Assembly: GCA_002425705.1 (NCBI GenBank)
Contig: DIMT01000028.1
Span: 52,554-65,940 of the forward strand
Source of the DNA: Firmicutes bacterium UBA5559
Lineage (GTDB): Bacteria; Bacillota; Clostridia; Peptostreptococcales; Anaerovoracaceae
Direction: 5' to 3'
DNA: 13,387 nucleotides
A program made the position numbers and the translations under genes. Positions 7,325 to 13,387 of this stretch are shown here, one piece after another. Every line of letters starts with the position of its first letter. The stretch's first letter is position 1. Under the pieces are notes generated by a model. It was not told the DNA's origin. It made no database searches and worked only from the letters and a program-made list of their open reading frames with translations.

Positions 7325-9451
7325 CTAAAAATTATAATAATGACATTTTGAGCAATTGCTTCCCGTACGACGCTTGGCTACGCTTGCGCGCCATTCATGT
7401 CCGCAGTTACCACATTTCCACCAGTATTTTTTATTCGAATCGCAATAGGTAGTACTCGGATTTTTGCTCCTATTCTTTTCTGTATTCCATTCCATAGATA
7501 GTAGGGGATCGACCGTTTCTAAATCATTATACCCTTTCCAGACTATTTTCCCAGACAGAATAGGACAGCCAGGTGATGATTGTCTTGTAGCAATTACAGC
7601 TTTCCATTCAAAATCAAAGTGTTTTCCGGTTTTAAGATCATCATATGGGTATAACCACCATACTTTTTTTTCGGATTTTGTAGTTACATCTGAGGGCCGA
7701 AGATTCCCATTTTTAGTTGGATGCCATTGCTTTGCCAAATCAGGGTTATGTGTTTCTAAATCGTTATATCCAGACCAGGCCCTATTTCCCTCAGTAAAAG
7801 GGCAACCACGCCCCAACCCATTGCGATTTGAAATAGCACTTTTCCATTCAAAATCGAAATGTTTTCCTGTTTCAGGATCATCATATGGATACATCCACCA
7901 TACCCTTTTACCACTACTGGCTGTAACATCATAAGGTGTTAGATCTCCGTTTTTTAGGGGGTGCCATTGTGATGCTAGTTTAGGGTTAATGGTAAACAAG
8001 TCATTAAACCCAGGCCATGTCCTTTTACCAGAAAGATATGGGCACCCCGGTTCGACCTGTCTATTAGCGACTTCAGCTTCCCACTCAAAATCGAAATGCT
8101 TTCCAGTTCTAGGATCATCATATGGATACATCCACCATACCTTTTTATTAGATAGTTTTGCTATCGATTTAGGTGTTATCCCCCCATTTTTTGTTGGATG
8201 CCATTGTAATGCTAATTCTGGATTGTTTGATTCCAAATCATTATAACCTGGCCATAGCCTCCGTGATTCCAAAAATGGACATTTCGGATATTTGACTCTT
8301 TCACCACACGATGCTGGCCACTCAAAATCAAAATGCTTTCCAGTTTTTGGATCATCGTATGGATATAACCACCAAAACATTTTGTTTGATTGTTTAGCAA
8401 CTTCATACGGTTTAATGTTCCCATTTTTTGTTGGGTGCCATTGTGATGCCAATTCAGGATGATTAGATTCAAAATCGTTAAATCCACGAAACACTCTTCG
8501 CCCTATAAGATATGGACATCCATCTCCACTATTTCTTTTTTTTATAGATGCTGGCCACTCGAAATCAAAATGTTTTCCGGTTTTTGGATCATCATATGGA
8601 TACAACCACCAAACTTTTTCTTTACTCCCAATTGTAAAATCATAAGGTGTTAAATCCCCGTTTTTAACGGGGTGCCATTGTTCTGCTAGTGTCGGGTTAA
8701 TGGTAAACAAGTCATTAAATCCTCGCCATACCCTTTTACCAGAAAGATGTGGGTAAACAGGCCCTTGACTTCTAGCATCTAAGCTTTCTTCCCAGTCGAA
8801 ATCAAAATTTTTTCCGGTTTTTGGATCATCGTATGCATACAGCCACCAAAATTTTTTACGACTCCTGGCTGTAACATCATAAGGTGTTAGGTCCCCGTTT
8901 TTAACGGGGTGCCATTGTTCTGCCAGTGTCGGGTTAATGGTAAACAAGTCATTAAACCCTCGCCATACCTTTCTACCCGAAAGATATGGACAACCCGTAC
9001 CACGGTTTCTTATACTTATTTTTTCTTCCCACTCAAAATCATAATGTTTTCCGGTTTTAGGATCATCATATGGATACGACCACCAAACTTCTTGATTACT
9101 CCCGGCTGAGACATCATAAGGAGTTAAATCCCCATTTTTAACAGGGTGCCATTGTTCTGCTAATTTCGGGTTAGTAGTAAACAAATCATTAAACCCTCGC
9201 CAGATCCTTTTTCTAAAAAGAAATGGGCAACTCATAGAACGATTTCTTATCTTTATTTTTTCTTCCCACTCGAAATCAAAATGTTTTCCGGTTTTGGGAT
9301 CATCATATGGATATAACCACCAAACTTCTTCTTGACTTCCAATTGTAAAATCATTAGGCGTTAGATCCCCGTTCTTAATGGGATGCCATTGCATAGTTAA
9401 CTCGGGGTTTTCATTTGCAAGAATTCTTATCTTGTTTGCTTTCTTTTCCAT
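7325..9451 (-). CDS. Diverged DUF4379-like zinc-ribbon repeat protein, nine repeats
   Basis: The 708-residue protein is built almost wholly of nine tandem units: residues 15-93, 94-172, 173-251, 252-330, 331-409, 410-488, 489-568, 569-647 and a shorter last one, 648-708. Each full unit reads roughly NPxLAxQWHPxKNGDLTP, then VWW, PYDDPKTGKHFDFEW, GCPYLSGKR and GFNDL. The unit order matches the DUF4379 probable zinc-ribbon repeat. Only the last unit keeps CGNC and CSKC pairs; in the others the first pair is replaced by a longer loop and the final Cys by Leu. No signal peptide or membrane segment is seen. The frame is open to a GTG at 9511, but ATG 9451 gives an N-terminus resembling the neighbour. 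A GTG at 9460 with AAGGG upstream is the alternative. Function is unknown; nucleic-acid binding is a guess. Confidence 0.85.
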   Translation of the reverse strand: MEKKANKIRILANENPELTMQWHPIKNGDLTPNDFTIGSQEEVWWLYPYDDPKTGKHFDFEWEEKIKIRNRSMSCPFLFRKRIWRGFNDLFTTNPKLAEQWHPVKNGDLTPYDVSAGSNQEVWWSYPYDDPKTGKHYDFEWEEKISIRNRGTGCPYLSGRKVWRGFNDLFTINPTLAEQWHPVKNGDLTPYDVTARSRKKFWWLYAYDDPKTGKNFDFDWEESLDARSQGPVYPHLSGKRVWRGFNDLFTINPTLAEQWHPVKNGDLTPYDFTIGSKEKVWWLYPYDDPKTGKHFDFEWPASIKKRNSGDGCPYLIGRRVFRGFNDFESNHPELASQWHPTKNGNIKPYEVAKQSNKMFWWLYPYDDPKTGKHFDFEWPASCGERVKYPKCPFLESRRLWPGYNDLESNNPELALQWHPTKNGGITPKSIAKLSNKKVWWMYPYDDPRTGKHFDFEWEAEVANRQVEPGCPYLSGKRTWPGFNDLFTINPKLASQWHPLKNGDLTPYDVTASSGKRVWWMYPYDDPETGKHFDFEWKSAISNRNGLGRGCPFTEGNRAWSGYNDLETHNPDLAKQWHPTKNGNLRPSDVTTKSEKKVWWLYPYDDLKTGKHFDFEWKAVIATRQSSPGCPILSGKIVWKGYNDLETVDPLLSMEWNTEKNRSKNPSTTYCDSNKKYWWKCGNCGHEWRASVAKRRTGSNCSKCHYYNF
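7511..9409 (-). repeat. Coding tandem repeat, eight 237-240 base units
   Basis: Units of 79 codons (one of 80) repeat head to tail. Neighbouring units are also alike at DNA level: bases 8641-8752 and 8878-8989 differ at about eight positions by eye, and the offset is exactly 237. This shows recent duplication or gene conversion of whole units. Confidence 0.85.
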
Positions 9452-10838
9452 TGCATTCACACTGTTGCCCTTCTGTTCTTTTAGAAATCTCACAGCGCCA
9501 AGTTTTTCCACAAGAAGGGCATTTCCACCAAACTTTCTTGTTTGACTTGGGCGTAACCATTTCTGGTTTTAAATTTCGGTTTTTTAGATGATCCCATTCA
9601 AATGATAATTCCTTATTGCACGAAGCTAGATCATTAAAACCTTTCCAAACAAGGTTCCCTGATAAAAATGGACAGCCTTGACTATTATACCTATTTCCAA
9701 TTTTTGCCGGCCACTCAAAAGTGAAATCTTTACCAGTTTCAGAATCATAGTATGAATATTTCCACCAAACACGGTCCTTTGAATTCGGCATAAAATTCTC
9801 GGGTTTAAGATTGCCATTCTTTTCATAGTTCCATTGTGTTGCTAAATCTGGTGCAATAGTTTTTAAATCATTAAATCCAATCCAAACCCTTTTTCCGGTT
9901 AAATAAGGACACCCAGAGTTTTTTAGCCTACTTGATGGGGAAGCATCCCATACAAAGTCAAAGTGCTTACCTGTCTTAGAATCATCATAAGGGAATATCC
10001 AATAGTATTTCTTATTACTATTTGCGAAAACATCAGATGGATTCAATCCATGGTTTTTGGTTGGATGCCATTGAGCAGCTAATTCAGGGTTAATAGTAGC
10101 CAAATCGTTAAAGCCCTTATATATTTTTTTCCCATTTAAGAATGGGCATCCATTACCATTAAATCTTTTTTCAATAGATGCTTCCCATTCAAAATCAAAA
10201 TGCTTACCTGTGTTTGGATCATCATATGGTAAAAGCCACCATACATTTCTGCCGCTTCCATAAGTAACATTTGATGACTTAAGGCTGCCATTTTTAATCG
10301 GATGCCACTCCTTTGCAAGATTGGGCGCCTTTGTTTCTAAATCATTAAATCCTTTAAGAACCCTTTTCCCCACTAAATATGGGCACCCTTCACCTGCAGA
10401 ACGTTTATATACAAATGCGTCCCATTCTAAATCATAATGCTTGCCATCTAGAGGATCATCGTATGGCAATACCCACCATACTTTCTTGTTGCTTCCTGGT
10501 GTAACCATATGTGAGAACAAATTCTTATTTTTTATAGGGTGCCACTGGGATGCCAACTCAGGTCTTAATGTTTCGAGGTCATTAAAACCCCTCCATGCTT
10601 TAGCTCCTGATAAATAAGGGCAACCCTTACTCTTACCATCAGTTCTGTTGTCTATTGAAACTTTCCAATCAAAATCAAAATGTTTACCAGTTTTGGGATC
10701 ATCATATGGGAGTTGCCACCATACTCTAATGTTACTCCCATAAGTTACGTCAGTTGGTTTTAAGTCGCCGTTTTTAGTTGGATGCCATTGTTTAGACAAG
10801 CAAGGGTGTGTATCAACAAGGGTTTTATTAGTTTTCAT
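9411..10838 (-). CDS. Diverged DUF4379-like zinc-ribbon repeat protein, six repeats
   Basis: The 475-residue paralogue of the downstream gene has six units at 11-91, 92-170, 171-249, 250-328, 329-407 and 408-475. The first five share the QWHP-KNG, VWW, YDDPKTGKHFDFEW, GCPYL and GFNDL blocks. The sixth is shorter, has WKCPSC where the loop would be and later CEC, so it is the only unit with a plausible zinc site. The units are less alike than those of the neighbour, so this array looks older. Its last 41 bases overlap the start of the downstream gene in another frame, and the pair is probably one operon. The ATG at 10838 has a weak AAAGAAG site. No signal peptide or membrane helix is seen. The function is unknown. 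Confidence 0.85.
   Translation of the reverse strand: MKTNKTLVDTHPCLSKQWHPTKNGDLKPTDVTYGSNIRVWWQLPYDDPKTGKHFDFDWKVSIDNRTDGKSKGCPYLSGAKAWRGFNDLETLRPELASQWHPIKNKNLFSHMVTPGSNKKVWWVLPYDDPLDGKHYDLEWDAFVYKRSAGEGCPYLVGKRVLKGFNDLETKAPNLAKEWHPIKNGSLKSSNVTYGSGRNVWWLLPYDDPNTGKHFDFEWEASIEKRFNGNGCPFLNGKKIYKGFNDLATINPELAAQWHPTKNHGLNPSDVFANSNKKYYWIFPYDDSKTGKHFDFVWDASPSSRLKNSGCPYLTGKRVWIGFNDLKTIAPDLATQWNYEKNGNLKPENFMPNSKDRVWWKYSYYDSETGKDFTFEWPAKIGNRYNSQGCPFLSGNLVWKGFNDLASCNKELSFEWDHLKNRNLKPEMVTPKSNKKVWWKCPSCGKTWRCEISKRTEGQQCECNGKESKQDKNSCK
9618..10808 (-). repeat. Coding tandem repeat, five units of 237-243 bases
   Basis: Five full units of 79-81 codons encode residues 11-407 of the upstream repeat protein. 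DNA similarity between units is clear in the WHPTKNG, PYDDP-TGKHFDF and GFNDL segments but weaker than in the downstream array. Confidence 0.8.
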
Positions 10839-11076
10839 ATCTTCTTTCGCAATCTTAAGAGGGGTTCCAACATCATCAAATCATTATTGAATTGGAGGAA
10901 TGTTTGCATTAGATAGATTTAAGTATATGAATATTCAAACAGAATACATTGAATGAATAATTATTGCATAAGTAAATGTCAATTAGATTAATTCACATCC
11001 TAATCGCATCAACTTGTTTTAATCGGTAAGAATTTGGAATCTACTAAACATCAATTAGTTAAATTATTACAATTAT
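10839..11076. other. AT-rich intergenic region upstream of the repeat genes
   Basis: There is no gene in these 238 bases. They hold the candidate promoter at 10954-10982 and a perfect 10-base palindrome TGAATATTCA (10928-10937), which could be an operator but may be chance in AT-rich DNA. Confidence 0.4.
10954..10982 (-). promoter_or_regulatory. Candidate promoter for the repeat-protein operon
   Basis: On the minus strand a perfect TTGACA (10977-10982) is followed after 17 bases by TATTCA (10954-10959), a poor -10 box. The leader would be about 110 bases. The palindrome at 10928-10937 lies just downstream of the presumed start point. Confidence 0.35.
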
Positions 11077-12174
11077 TTAATTTGATCCGATTAAAAATGT
11101 TTTGCATAATGTTCTATGAAAGTCTTTTGAATCTTTCATAATCTCCTCATCATCTGGATTATTAAAATATAACAAACCCCTTATTATATAGTCCCATATT
11201 TTTTCTGCTTCTTTATTTGTGATTTTATAATCTTGATCTGACAAATCAGACTCATAGCCAAACATTTCCATAGTCACTATGTGGTATAAAACAGAGAAAT
11301 TATCTGGTCCTGCTTCTTCAAATAATAATGGTATTCCATAGGCTCCTTTAGTTATTTCCAAAAGATGTGTACAAATATCCGCCTTAAAAATCGAACTAAT
11401 ATTTGCTAAGTTAATGTTTGACATTATATCTTTAACATCAACACATTTGACTAAGGCTTTAATGTAATCTCGATTTGCCATTAAATAGTATCCATGATAA
11501 TCAAAATCATTTCCAGATACTCCCTCAAAAGTATGGATTGATTCGTCTATTTTTTTAAAACCATACTTGGTTTTAAAATCATAATATAGCATTATTGACC
11601 TTGATAATTTCTTATGGTATTCAGCAGGAACCTCAACACTTCTAAAAGGATTCCATCCTAGAAGATTTTGATAATGCTCTCTGACTATTATTTCAATGCG
11701 TTCGCAATTTACTTCATCAACCGAACATTTTATTGGAGGCAGTGATAATAAAAAAAATAAAGCCTCCTCTATCGATCCTTTGTCTTCTACCAGCTTTTCC
11801 AAATCAATAGGAATCCCTTTATTATTGCAAATATTAATCCTCGGTTGTAACCTGCAGTTACTCAAATCTTCAATACATTGTTGGGGCGATAAAAGATATT
11901 CGTTTTTAAATGCAGTTGAAAAACTTTGGATGGACAAGTATGGCTTTATAAAATTAGATATTTTCCCATTTTTCTCAATTACTTCATGGATGATTAAAGC
12001 CAACTTTCGTCTTTTAATATATGTACCTATTGAAATACCAGTTATTTTCTTGAACATATTACGGAAATAATCATAACTAACCCCAGTTAAACCCTCAATC
12101 GTATCCTTGGTAATATCATTATGATAATTCAGTTCAAAATAATCCAGGAATAATTCAACTTTCATAAAATTCAT
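11077..12174 (-). CDS. AraC-type transcriptional regulator with N-terminal DNA-binding domain
   Basis: The 365-residue protein has an AraC/XylS-type double helix-turn-helix at its N-terminus. The first HTH is near residues 20-45 (TIEGLTGVSYDYFRNMFKKI) and the linker is IKRRKLALIIHEVI. The second HTH is near 70-98 (KISNFIKPYLSIQSFSTAFK, then a SPQQ end). Residues from about 105 to 365 form a domain I do not recognise; it is probably an effector or partner-binding region. In most AraC proteins the DNA-binding part is C-terminal, so the order is inverted. The ATG at 12174 has an AAGGAG site 8 bases away, which decides it over the inner ATG three codons later. It is followed by the repeat-gene operon in the same direction, so it may regulate it; that is inference. 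Confidence 0.8.
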   Translation of the reverse strand: MNFMKVELFLDYFELNYHNDITKDTIEGLTGVSYDYFRNMFKKITGISIGTYIKRRKLALIIHEVIEKNGKISNFIKPYLSIQSFSTAFKNEYLLSPQQCIEDLSNCRLQPRINICNNKGIPIDLEKLVEDKGSIEEALFFLLSLPPIKCSVDEVNCERIEIIVREHYQNLLGWNPFRSVEVPAEYHKKLSRSIMLYYDFKTKYGFKKIDESIHTFEGVSGNDFDYHGYYLMANRDYIKALVKCVDVKDIMSNINLANISSIFKADICTHLLEITKGAYGIPLLFEEAGPDNFSVLYHIVTMEMFGYESDLSDQDYKITNKEAEKIWDYIIRGLLYFNNPDDEEIMKDSKDFHRTLCKTFLIGSN

Positions 12175-12306
12175 TGTAATTTCTCCTTATTAACTGCATA
12201 ACCTTAATTTAAGTCTACATGCTTTAAGAATATATTACTGTAGTTAAATTTGAACATGCCTATTAATGTTATAGATGTGAACATTTAAGGGAAATCTCTT
12301 GAACTG

Positions 12307-12486
12307 TTATACTCCACTATTCAAAGATGTGCATGAATCATTCAGCAACACATCCTTAAGTGCCATTTCATAAAAACGGTATTCTTTGTGTTTGAACCAA
12401 TTTAAGTCTAGGTGCTTATCCTAATGATATTCATTTATCATTTTTGATTCATAAACAGCAAAGCGATACTCAACAACTTGTGAAAA
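12307..12486 (-). pseudogene. Decayed reading frame of unknown family
   Basis: A single minus-strand frame gives protein-like sequence for 59 codons (start FSQVVEYRFAVYESK, end NDSCTSLNSGV) interrupted by one TAG at 12421-12423, after ..INEYH. The part after the stop (DKHLDLNWFKHKEYRFYEMA) looks like genuine protein, rich in charged and aromatic residues. I do not recognise the family. It lies directly after the excisionase-like relic in the same direction, so it may be the second gene of a decayed pair such as a toxin or integrase neighbour. That is only a guess. It could also be chance open frame in AT-rich DNA. Confidence 0.35.
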
Positions 12487-12503
12487 TTAATGATAGTATA
12501 CTA

Positions 12504-12779
12504 TTATTCCTTATGTGAAATATCCTTTGTGTTCTTTTTGATATAATCTTGAAAAACTGTGATTAGAAGATAGTGTCTGTTGCTAACTTTGTATTCTGGA
12601 AGTTCTCCGCGCTTTATAAGTTTCACAACATATGATGGGAAGCAGCACATTTAATCAACTGCTTCTCATACAGAATAATAGTCGTGTCTCGCCACAATAA
12701 TCTCCTCAACAAACAACTTGGATATCTTATATATGCGAATTATATCATTTATCCAAATCGGTATCAAGAAACCTCTTTG
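12504..12779 (-). pseudogene. Decayed excisionase-like helix-turn-helix protein
   Basis: One frame, free of other stops from 12779, reads ISKLFVEEIIVARHDYYSV, a TGA (12666-12668), EAVD, a TAA (12651-12653), then PSYVVKLIKRGELPEYKVS, RHYLL and a lysine-rich end at TAA 12504-12506. The pattern EA-D, YVVKLIKRGELPEYKV and R-Y is the signature of excisionase-family (MerR-like, HTH_17 type) DNA-binding proteins, in which the first helix-turn-helix is followed by a wing. The spacing between EA and VVK matches the family with no frameshift, so two nonsense mutations alone seem to have killed it. An intact 48-codon piece from ATG 12650 contains only the second half of the domain. Such proteins serve as excisionases or as antitoxin-like regulators. 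Confidence 0.6.
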
Positions 12780-12925
12780 CTACCTTTTTATATACAATTT
12801 TTTAAATTCAAAACTCTTGACCGGTAATATAATTGTTATATAATTCTATTATGTGCTTTTATGGATTGAATATATACTACCGCTTTACTACCTTCTAAAA
12901 AACAGATTAAGGAGTGTGGATTAAT

Positions 12926-13350
12926 ATGATCGAAAATCATTTCTTTTACACAGAGAAAATCAGTGCAATAGTTCCTGTTGAAATTAAAATTCAAGTTTTT
13001 GATAATCTCTTTGAAACAGAATTTTTTAATAAAGATGGACGGCCTATTTATGTCCTAGAAGGAAGGGAACAAATTAGTAGAAGATATAGAACAACCGAAA
13101 GCTATGAAACATTTACTGATGAATTATATTTAGAACTATTAAGTATTGATAGTGAAGGGCAAGCTGAAAAGTTTATTATTTTCATCCATATTACTGTGTG
13201 TCATTCCCAACTGATATTGGAAATAAGCACACAACTAATGTAATTAATAAAAAAGATTATATTCAAATGATGCTTGAGATTATAAATAACTTTCGAACGA
13301 TTAGTACACTATATACCGAAGTCTATCTAATGTTGAAGTGTTTCTGCTAA
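12926..13350 (+). pseudogene. Unknown gene, probably frameshifted near 13168-13185
   Basis: The ATG at 12926 follows AAGGAG (12909-12914) at 11 bases and opens a frame of 105 codons to a stop at 13243. Its sequence looks like soluble protein (HFFYTEKISAIVPVEIKIQ, then a TFTDELYLELLSIDSEGQAEKF stretch). After about 13180 the frame turns into less protein-like sequence, whereas another frame, open from 13168, gives HPYYCVSFPTDIGNK and KDYIQMMLEIINNFR down to TAA at 13348-13350. Joining the two frames gives about 141 codons, so a single base loss or two-base gain is the simplest explanation. No family is recognised. The total of 425 bases is not a multiple of three, as expected for a frameshift. 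Confidence 0.5.
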
Positions 13351-13387
13351 GCCGATCTGTCTCCAGGCAGCTCCTTGACATTGTCCG
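13351..13387. other. GC-richer right edge, possible end of the accessory block
   Basis: The last 37 bases are visibly richer in G and C than the preceding 6 kb and resemble the tad region in composition. None of the six short translations is a recognisable TadA segment. It could be the right flank of the accessory block, but the window ends too soon to say. Confidence 0.3.

Larger units (their letters stand above)
12175..12913. other. 739-base region with gene relics but no intact gene
   Basis: This AT-rich stretch has no complete gene. On the minus strand it contains two stop-interrupted protein-like frames (12307-12486 and 12504-12779). The remainder upstream of the AraC-type gene (12175-12306) and of the plus-strand gene (12780-12913) presumably holds their promoters, but I see no convincing -35/-10 pair. 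Confidence 0.55.

Noticed and set aside
8655..8673. Small CCCCG...CGGGG hairpin, repeated once per unit in the repeat gene
   Set aside because: It encodes part of the conserved HPVKNGD motif, lies within an open gene and has no T run after it, so it is neither a terminator nor a regulatory site.
9452..9511. GTG start at 9511 for the second repeat gene
   Set aside because: There is no ribosome site, and the 20 extra residues are the out-of-frame reading of the upstream gene's zinc-ribbon unit.
7325..10838. CRISPR-like or noncoding repeat array
   Set aside because: The period is 237 bases, units stay in one open frame and changes are mostly codon-compatible, so it is a protein repeat.
13351..13387. 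Remaining part of tadA at the right edge
   Set aside because: The minus-strand frames give short texts such as DNVKELPGDRSA and SRSCLETDRL that only vaguely recall TadA; too short to claim.

Overview
The window looks like a chromosomal segment from a low-to-moderate GC Firmicute, most likely a member of the Clostridia. The reasons are strong AGGAGG-type ribosome binding sites, a Gram-positive-style Tad (Flp pilus) operon with Flp1-like, DUF5702-like and DUF6382-like members, and an ispH/rarA housekeeping pair. Everything here is read by eye from the sequence; no database search was run.

Region 1 (1-1896, housekeeping). On the minus strand, rarA (310-1587) runs into the first third of ispH (1-317, cut by the window edge) with an 8-base overlap. 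Divergent from rarA is a 53-residue zinc-ribbon protein (1735-1896, plus strand) with a near-consensus promoter and an intrinsic terminator at 1923-1952.

Region 2 (1931-7151, Tad pilus operon, minus strand). In transcription order: a tadA remnant (6717-7151), tadB (5971-6720), tadC (4871-5974), a Flp1-like pilin (4656-4832), a short TadE-like pseudopilin (4441-4656), a DUF5702/TadG-like protein (3229-4440), a TadE-like protein with two added Cys/His modules (2475-3248) and a DUF6382-like protein (1931-2461). The genes are tightly coupled by 1-20 base overlaps or very short gaps. The operon is beheaded: only the C-terminal part of the TadA ATPase is left, and its reading frame meets a stop where the sequence abruptly becomes AT-rich.

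Region 3 (about 7152-13350, AT-rich accessory block). It holds two adjacent minus-strand genes for tandem-repeat proteins (9411-10838, six repeats; 7325-9451, nine repeats). Their ~79-residue units resemble the DUF4379 probable zinc-ribbon repeat, but in all units except the last of each protein the metal-binding residues are gone and an 8-residue-longer loop has taken their place. A strong terminator follows the pair. Upstream are an AraC-type regulator with an N-terminal DNA-binding domain (11077-12174), a 739-base stretch without an intact gene that contains two decayed reading frames (one an excisionase-like helix-turn-helix protein), and a plus-strand gene of unknown function that appears frameshifted (12926-13350). 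No integrase, transposase, tRNA or CRISPR array is visible.

How it fits together: the simplest reading is that a laterally acquired, partly decayed block replaced or interrupted the front of the tad operon. The pilus genes downstream are probably not expressed as an intact system at this locus. The best candidate for something poorly described is the pair of diverged zinc-ribbon repeat arrays.
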